Assembly (NCBI GenBank): GCA_011526335.1
Contig: WTJB01000134.1
Span: 1 to 9,947 of the forward strand
Reading direction: 5' to 3'
DNA: 9,947 nucleotides
DNA from: Candidatus Arcticimaribacter sp.
Lineage (GTDB): Bacteria > Bacteroidota > Bacteroidia > Flavobacteriales > Flavobacteriaceae
Shown here piece by piece: positions 6,629-9,947 of the stretch. A program made the translations under genes and the position numbers. Position 1 is the first letter of the stretch. Each line of letters starts with the position of its first letter. The notes under the pieces were generated by a model. The model was not told where the DNA came from. It made no database searches and saw nothing but the letters and a program-made list of their open reading frames with translations.

Positions 6629-7705
6629 TTAAAATACTTCTCCAGATTCTTTTAGTTTCTCCGTATTCTGGAAAAGCTGCAGTTCGTCAATTAATTTTTG
6701 TACATCCCCATTTATGATGTTTTGCAAATCATAAAGGGTAAGACCAATACGATGGTCCGTAACCCTTCCCTGCGGATAGTTGTATGTCCTAATTTTTGCA
6801 GAACGATCTCCCGATGACACCAAAGAATTTCTTTTCTGGGCATCGGCTTCTAACTTTTTAGACAATTCTAATTCGTATAAACGAGAGCGCAATACTTTTA
6901 GAGCCTTGTCTTTATTTTTATGCTGTGATTTTTGGTCTTGGCACTGGGCCACTATTCCCGTAGGTTCGTGGGTAAGACGTACGGCTGAATAGGTCGTATT
7001 TACCGATTGACCGCCCGGACCCGAAGAACAGAAATAGTCTATACGAACATCGTTCATGTTTATTTCTACATCAAATTCTTCTGCCTCGGGAAGCACCATG
7101 ACAGTTGCTGCCGAAGTGTGAACACGGCCTTGGGTTTCTGTCTGGGGTACACGCTGTACACGATGAACACCCGACTCAAACTTCATTGTTCCGTACACAT
7201 CTTCTCCAGAAACTTCAAAAATAACTTCTTTAAAGCCCCCTGCCGTTCCTTCACTACTGTCTACCAAACTGACACTCCAGTTCTGATCTTGACAGTATTT
7301 TGTATACATACGGTATAAATCTCCTGCAAAAATACTGGCCTCATCTCCACCGGTACCGGCACGAATTTCAACAACGACATTTTTGGCATCTTCGGGATCT
7401 TTGGGAATCAATAAGTATTTTATTTCCTCCTCCAATTGAGGTAATTTTTCCTTGGCCTCTTCCAATTCCATTTTAGCCATTTCTACCATCTCAGCATCAC
7501 TTCCGTCTTTGATGATTTCTTCGGCCTCTTCTTGGTTAGAGGTTAGGGTTTTGTATTCATTGGCTTTATCAACCAACTTTTGAAGATCCTTATACTCTTT
7601 ATTGAGTTGAACATAACGCTTCTGATCGGCAATAATATCGGGTTGAATAATCAGGTCAGACACCTCATCAAAGCGTTGTTGTATGATTTGAAGTTTTTCC
7701 AGCAT
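6629..7705 (-). CDS. prfA: Peptide chain release factor 1
   Basis: RF1 recognises UAA and UAG in the ribosome and triggers peptide release. With the ATG at 7705 the protein has 358 residues, near the 360 of E. coli RF1. The GGQ hydrolysis motif is at 231-233 in [18 protein letters not shown], and the stop-codon-reading tripeptide is PQT (187-189) in [21 protein letters not shown], which is RF1-like and not the SPF of RF2. The N-terminal helical domain starts [21 protein letters not shown] three codons upstream (7714) is in frame, but the ATG matches the family start. A TAnnTTTG promoter element ends 6 bases before this ATG. The gene abuts pyrF downstream. It lies only 42 bases after the DUF3570 gene, with no terminator, so read-through from there is possible. 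Confidence 0.96.
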   Translation of the reverse strand: MLEKLQIIQQRFDEVSDLIIQPDIIADQKRYVQLNKEYKDLQKLVDKANEYKTLTSNQEEAEEIIKDGSDAEMVEMAKMELEEAKEKLPQLEEEIKYLLIPKDPEDAKNVVVEIRAGTGGDEASIFAGDLYRMYTKYCQDQNWSVSLVDSSEGTAGGFKEVIFEVSGEDVYGTMKFESGVHRVQRVPQTETQGRVHTSAATVMVLPEAEEFDVEINMNDVRIDYFCSSGPGGQSVNTTYSAVRLTHEPTGIVAQCQDQKSQHKNKDKALKVLRSRLYELELSKKLEADAQKRNSLVSSGDRSAKIRTYNYPQGRVTDHRIGLTLYDLQNIINGDVQKLIDELQLFQNTEKLKESGEVF

Positions 7706-7711
7706 AGGGTA

Positions 7712-7719
7712 CAAATTTA
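7712..7719 (-). promoter_or_regulatory. Bacteroidota -7 promoter element directly before prfA
   Basis: On the minus strand TAAATTTG matches TAnnTTTG exactly and ends 6 bases before the prfA ATG. The nearest TTG upstream is only 12 bases away, shorter than the usual 17-23, so no good -33 partner is seen. If used, the transcript would start at or very near the ATG. It offers the prfA-pyrF-hydrolase group its own promoter after the envelope genes. Confidence 0.4.
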
Positions 7720-7747
7720 CTCATTTTAAACCAATATTCCTTTAGGA

Positions 7748-9199
7748 TCAGTCTAAAACGAACAAGAAAGCAGAAGAGACAATAAAGGCATTCAAACCAT
7801 CACTTCGGTTATAATTTGAGCATCTGAACTCAATATTTTTTATGCCAAAATCTAAGATTTTCCATTCCGAAAAAAGAGATGTATAACTCAACGCTAACCC
7901 CAATTGGTGACTGTCAAATTTTGAAAGATCGTAATCTGAGGTATAGTAAGAAGCCGTAGAAAGGTGCTGATCATAGGGAGCAAAGTAGGTCGCTGCAGTC
8001 TGATTGTAAAAACGATAGATGGGGGTAAGCTTCCAACTGAGTCCAAATCGAACAGGAAGTTCTAACTGAAAGGTATTTCCTCGAATTCCCCAGTCGTCTT
8101 GATAGTACCTATAGTACGATCGAACCACTACAGTTTCATTGAGGTAATAATTGAACCGAAGCCCGATAGGTGTTTTTAGTCGATTCTTTGGTAGGCGCTC
8201 AATGTCATCAGCCAAATGAAAAACCGTTGTGTTTTCCTCGCTTTGGTAATCCCCAATCGCATTCGGGTTGCCGATATAAAAATTGGGACGATCTTGAAAA
8301 TAAACCCGCTGCAATGGGTTGGCCAGCCAACCTTCTTGACGAACAATGTCTGCAAAGACAGAAAATTGCATTCTAGGAGATAAAATCTGAGAGAACCCAA
8401 TAGAAGCCGAATAGGAGTTTCTTTTTTCGGTACTTAAAGAAGTAAAGTTGTTAGGATTGTATCCGATAACGCTTGCCCCATTAGCGTTCAATACCGCCAC
8501 CCCAGAAAAATAACTCTGGTCCGCAATCAAAAAGTTGTCTCCAAAAAGTTCATATTCATGCATTTCGGTTGGGATAACGGGTTTCCAACGATCAAAATAA
8601 AAGGAGGTACTCAAAGAAAGCTCTGTGTTTTTCTCGTTCCATAATTGGGCATAGCTTACGCCCATTCCAAGCGATTCATAATCGTACTCAAATGATCCTC
8701 CAAGGTTTACCGAACTGAGCTGATTTCTATCTTCACTGCTGTGAGCATAAACAAAGTTCATACTGGTCAGCACATCTTTTCTGGATGCCCCCGATGAGGC
8801 CACCCAAGGAGATCCTGTCGGTTCTCCACTATTCCCCCTCCCCCTGGGAACTTGGTCTTGGTAGGCTGCTGAGGCCCCTGTTTGGTTAAATGGATTTCCA
8901 TTGCTAGAGCTTGCAGAAGTGTAGGCAGAAAGCCCTACGTCGGCCGTTAAAACATCATCTTCATTCAAAGGAATTCTAACAACTACAGTGGGAGTATAAT
9001 TGGTTAAATCTTCGTTTCCTATTCCGCCCGTTACTGCTGCATGTTGCCCAGATTGTTCGTAATAACTCATCAGAAAATCTACCTCAACATTAGACAGCAC
9101 TTTCTTTTGGTAGCCTACCAAACTGTCTTTTTCTTGTGCAAACAAGCCCATAGAAAAAAGACAAAAGCACAGACAAAGAAAACGATTAATTACACCCAC
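7748..9199 (-). CDS. DUF3570 family outer-membrane barrel-like protein
   Basis: The chosen GTG start at 9199 gives 483 residues. The first 22 form a signal peptide: VGVINR, a hydrophobic core FLCLCFCLFSMGLF, then AQ. The reading frame continues upstream over the neighbouring gene, but those residues are not signal-like; an ATG 16 codons in would cut the signal. The mature chain is rich in aromatic alternating strands (for example FEYDYESLGMGVSYAQL, VVVRSYYRYYQDDWGIR), typical of an outer-membrane barrel. The N-terminal third matches the DUF3570 pattern, including TADVGLSAYTSASSSNGNP, SPWVASSGASRKD and the S-x-E-Y-D-Y-x-S strand. It carries TGAS (107-110) and SSGAS (135-139), which resemble ApbE flavinylation sites. 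The role is unknown. The start overlaps the DUF4266 gene by 14 bases, within the ApbE cluster. The chain ends in Asp and not Phe. Confidence 0.82.
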   Translation of the reverse strand: MGVINRFLCLCFCLFSMGLFAQEKDSLVGYQKKVLSNVEVDFLMSYYEQSGQHAAVTGGIGNEDLTNYTPTVVVRIPLNEDDVLTADVGLSAYTSASSSNGNPFNQTGASAAYQDQVPRGRGNSGEPTGSPWVASSGASRKDVLTSMNFVYAHSSEDRNQLSSVNLGGSFEYDYESLGMGVSYAQLWNEKNTELSLSTSFYFDRWKPVIPTEMHEYELFGDNFLIADQSYFSGVAVLNANGASVIGYNPNNFTSLSTEKRNSYSASIGFSQILSPRMQFSVFADIVRQEGWLANPLQRVYFQDRPNFYIGNPNAIGDYQSEENTTVFHLADDIERLPKNRLKTPIGLRFNYYLNETVVVRSYYRYYQDDWGIRGNTFQLELPVRFGLSWKLTPIYRFYNQTAATYFAPYDQHLSTASYYTSDYDLSKFDSHQLGLALSYTSLFSEWKILDFGIKNIEFRCSNYNRSDGLNAFIVSSAFLFVLD

Positions 9200-9398
9200 A
9201 ACCTCCTCCAGTTTTTCCGCCGTTCGCCCCTGCTGCGGCTTCGCGGTAGATTTGAAAATTAGTCTCAAAGCGCTCGGCAAGACAGTTTTTTAATTTCATG
9301 TCGGCGTCATTGATATACACTTTATCATAACTCTTTACCGCTACACACCCCTGCAGTAGCAGTAATCCAAAAACGACAACTAAGCTATTTTTATTCAT
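9186..9398 (-). CDS. DUF4266 small lipoprotein with a GGGCGCN tail
   Basis: This 70-residue protein has a lipoprotein signal: MNKNSLVVVFGLLLL then QGC, with lipidated C18. The mature part is 53 residues. It contains DADMKL (31-36) and ends REAAAGANGGKTGGGCGCN, the signature of the DUF4266 family (arginine-glutamate, glycine-rich run, C-G-C-N end). Further cysteines are C39, C67 and C69. It has no known function. The strict C-terminal CGC suggests metal, flavin or thiol chemistry, or a modification site; that is inference. The ATG at 9398 overlaps the stop of the ApbE gene (ATGAATAA, 8 bases). A TTG three codons upstream is in frame but less likely. The end of the gene overlaps the start of the DUF3570 gene. 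Family recognition is confident, function is not. Confidence 0.85.
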   Translation of the reverse strand: MNKNSLVVVFGLLLLQGCVAVKSYDKVYINDADMKLKNCLAERFETNFQIYREAAAGANGGKTGGGCGCN

Positions 9399-9947
9399 AG
9401 GTATCAAATGTCAAATTCTTCGAAGAGATCATTTCTCCCTGATCATCAATCATCAAGGCTTCAACTTCAGGCAGTTGATCAATCAAAAACATTCCATTTT
9501 CTTTCCCTAGAACATAAATTGAGGTGGCTAGGGCATCGGCTAATTCAGCTTTAGGGGCAAATACAGTAGCGCTTATTATTCCTTTGGCGGGCTTTGCCGT
9601 TCTGGGATCAATAATATGACCATGACGCTTACCGTCTAGGATAACAAATCGTTCATAATCTCCTGAGGTAACGACGGCTCTGTCCTTTAGGTCAAACCAT
9701 GAAAAAACCTTTTGCTTGTTTAAAGGGTTAATGATTCCTACCGACCAAGCTTGTCCATTGGCTTGCGTCCCCCAAGCTTGCATATCGCCCGAGGCATTGA
9801 TTAGACCAGCCGCTACCCCTACACCTTGTAAAAGCGCTTTTACACGGTCTGCAGCATAGCCCTTTCCGATGGCCCCAAAACCGATTTTCATCCCCTTTTT
9901 CTTCAGATAAACCGTTAAAGCCGTAACGTCTACTGCTACATTTTGGT
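9391..9947 (-). CDS. apbE: FAD:protein FMN transferase, ApbE family (5' partial)
   Basis: ApbE transfers FMN from FAD to a Ser or Thr of target proteins outside the cytoplasm, using magnesium. About 184 C-terminal residues are visible, roughly half of the family's usual length; the frame stays open to the window edge, so the start and any lipoprotein signal lie outside. Motifs in order (visible numbering) are GFGAIGKGYAADRV (22-35), LINASGDMQAWG (48-59), VTSGDYERF (92-100), GHIIDPRTAKPAKG (109-122) and ADALATSIYVLG (136-147), whose D and T bind the metal. The usual DPRTG reads DPRTA. The internal ATG at 9891 is not the start. The stop overlaps the DUF4266 ATG by 8 bases, so the three envelope genes appear translation-coupled. 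The likely substrate is a neighbour, discussed under the findings. Confidence 0.93.
   Translation of the reverse strand, partial: QNVAVDVTALTVYLKKKGMKIGFGAIGKGYAADRVKALLQGVGVAAGLINASGDMQAWGTQANGQAWSVGIINPLNKQKVFSWFDLKDRAVVTSGDYERFVILDGKRHGHIIDPRTAKPAKGIISATVFAPKAELADALATSIYVLGKENGMFLIDQLPEVEALMIDDQGEMISSKNLTFDTYE

Noticed and set aside
9200..9280. ATG at 9280 as start of the DUF3570 protein
   Set aside because: It would add 27 charged residues before the signal peptide and overlap most of the DUF4266 gene.

Overview
The window looks like chromosomal DNA of a member of the Flavobacteriia (phylum Bacteroidota, probably family Flavobacteriaceae). The reasons are moderately AT-rich DNA, intergenic matches to the Bacteroidota promoter core TAnnTTTG, little use of Shine-Dalgarno sequences, signal peptides ending in -AQ, and families typical of this group (BBP2-like porin, DUF4266, DUF3570). 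I see no RNA gene, insertion sequence, CRISPR array, phage gene or origin.

The left part (1-5028) reads rightwards. It opens with the 3' part of a cytoplasmic SRPBCC/GyrI-like ligand-binding protein, followed 4 bases later by a Fluc/CrcB fluoride channel. A 204-base intergenic region holds a hairpin, two related CCCT...AGGG palindromes and a TAnnTTTG element. It precedes a compact three-gene nitrogen unit: a P-II signal protein, an Amt ammonium transporter and an outer-membrane beta-barrel protein. A clear intrinsic terminator closes this unit. purU (formyltetrahydrofolate deformylase) follows, with a TAnnTTTG element placed so close to its ATG that a leaderless mRNA is possible.

The right part (5025-9947) reads leftwards and converges on purU with a 4-base overlap. 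In transcription order it holds an ApbE-type FMN transferase (5' end outside the window), a 70-residue DUF4266 lipoprotein, a DUF3570 outer-membrane barrel-like protein, then prfA (release factor 1), pyrF (orotidine-5'-phosphate decarboxylase) and an alpha/beta hydrolase. The genes are overlapping, abutting or close together. A TAnnTTTG element directly before prfA may separate the envelope genes from the housekeeping genes.

Two groups deserve attention. The first is the P-II/Amt/porin unit, which probably couples outer- and inner-membrane steps of nitrogen acquisition under a local operator pair. The second is ApbE-DUF4266-DUF3570. Here an FMN transferase is encoded next to two envelope proteins of unknown function, and the DUF3570 protein carries (S/T)GAS tetrapeptides that resemble ApbE flavinylation sites. 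That suggests an extracytoplasmic flavin-based redox system, which remains a hypothesis from sequence and context.
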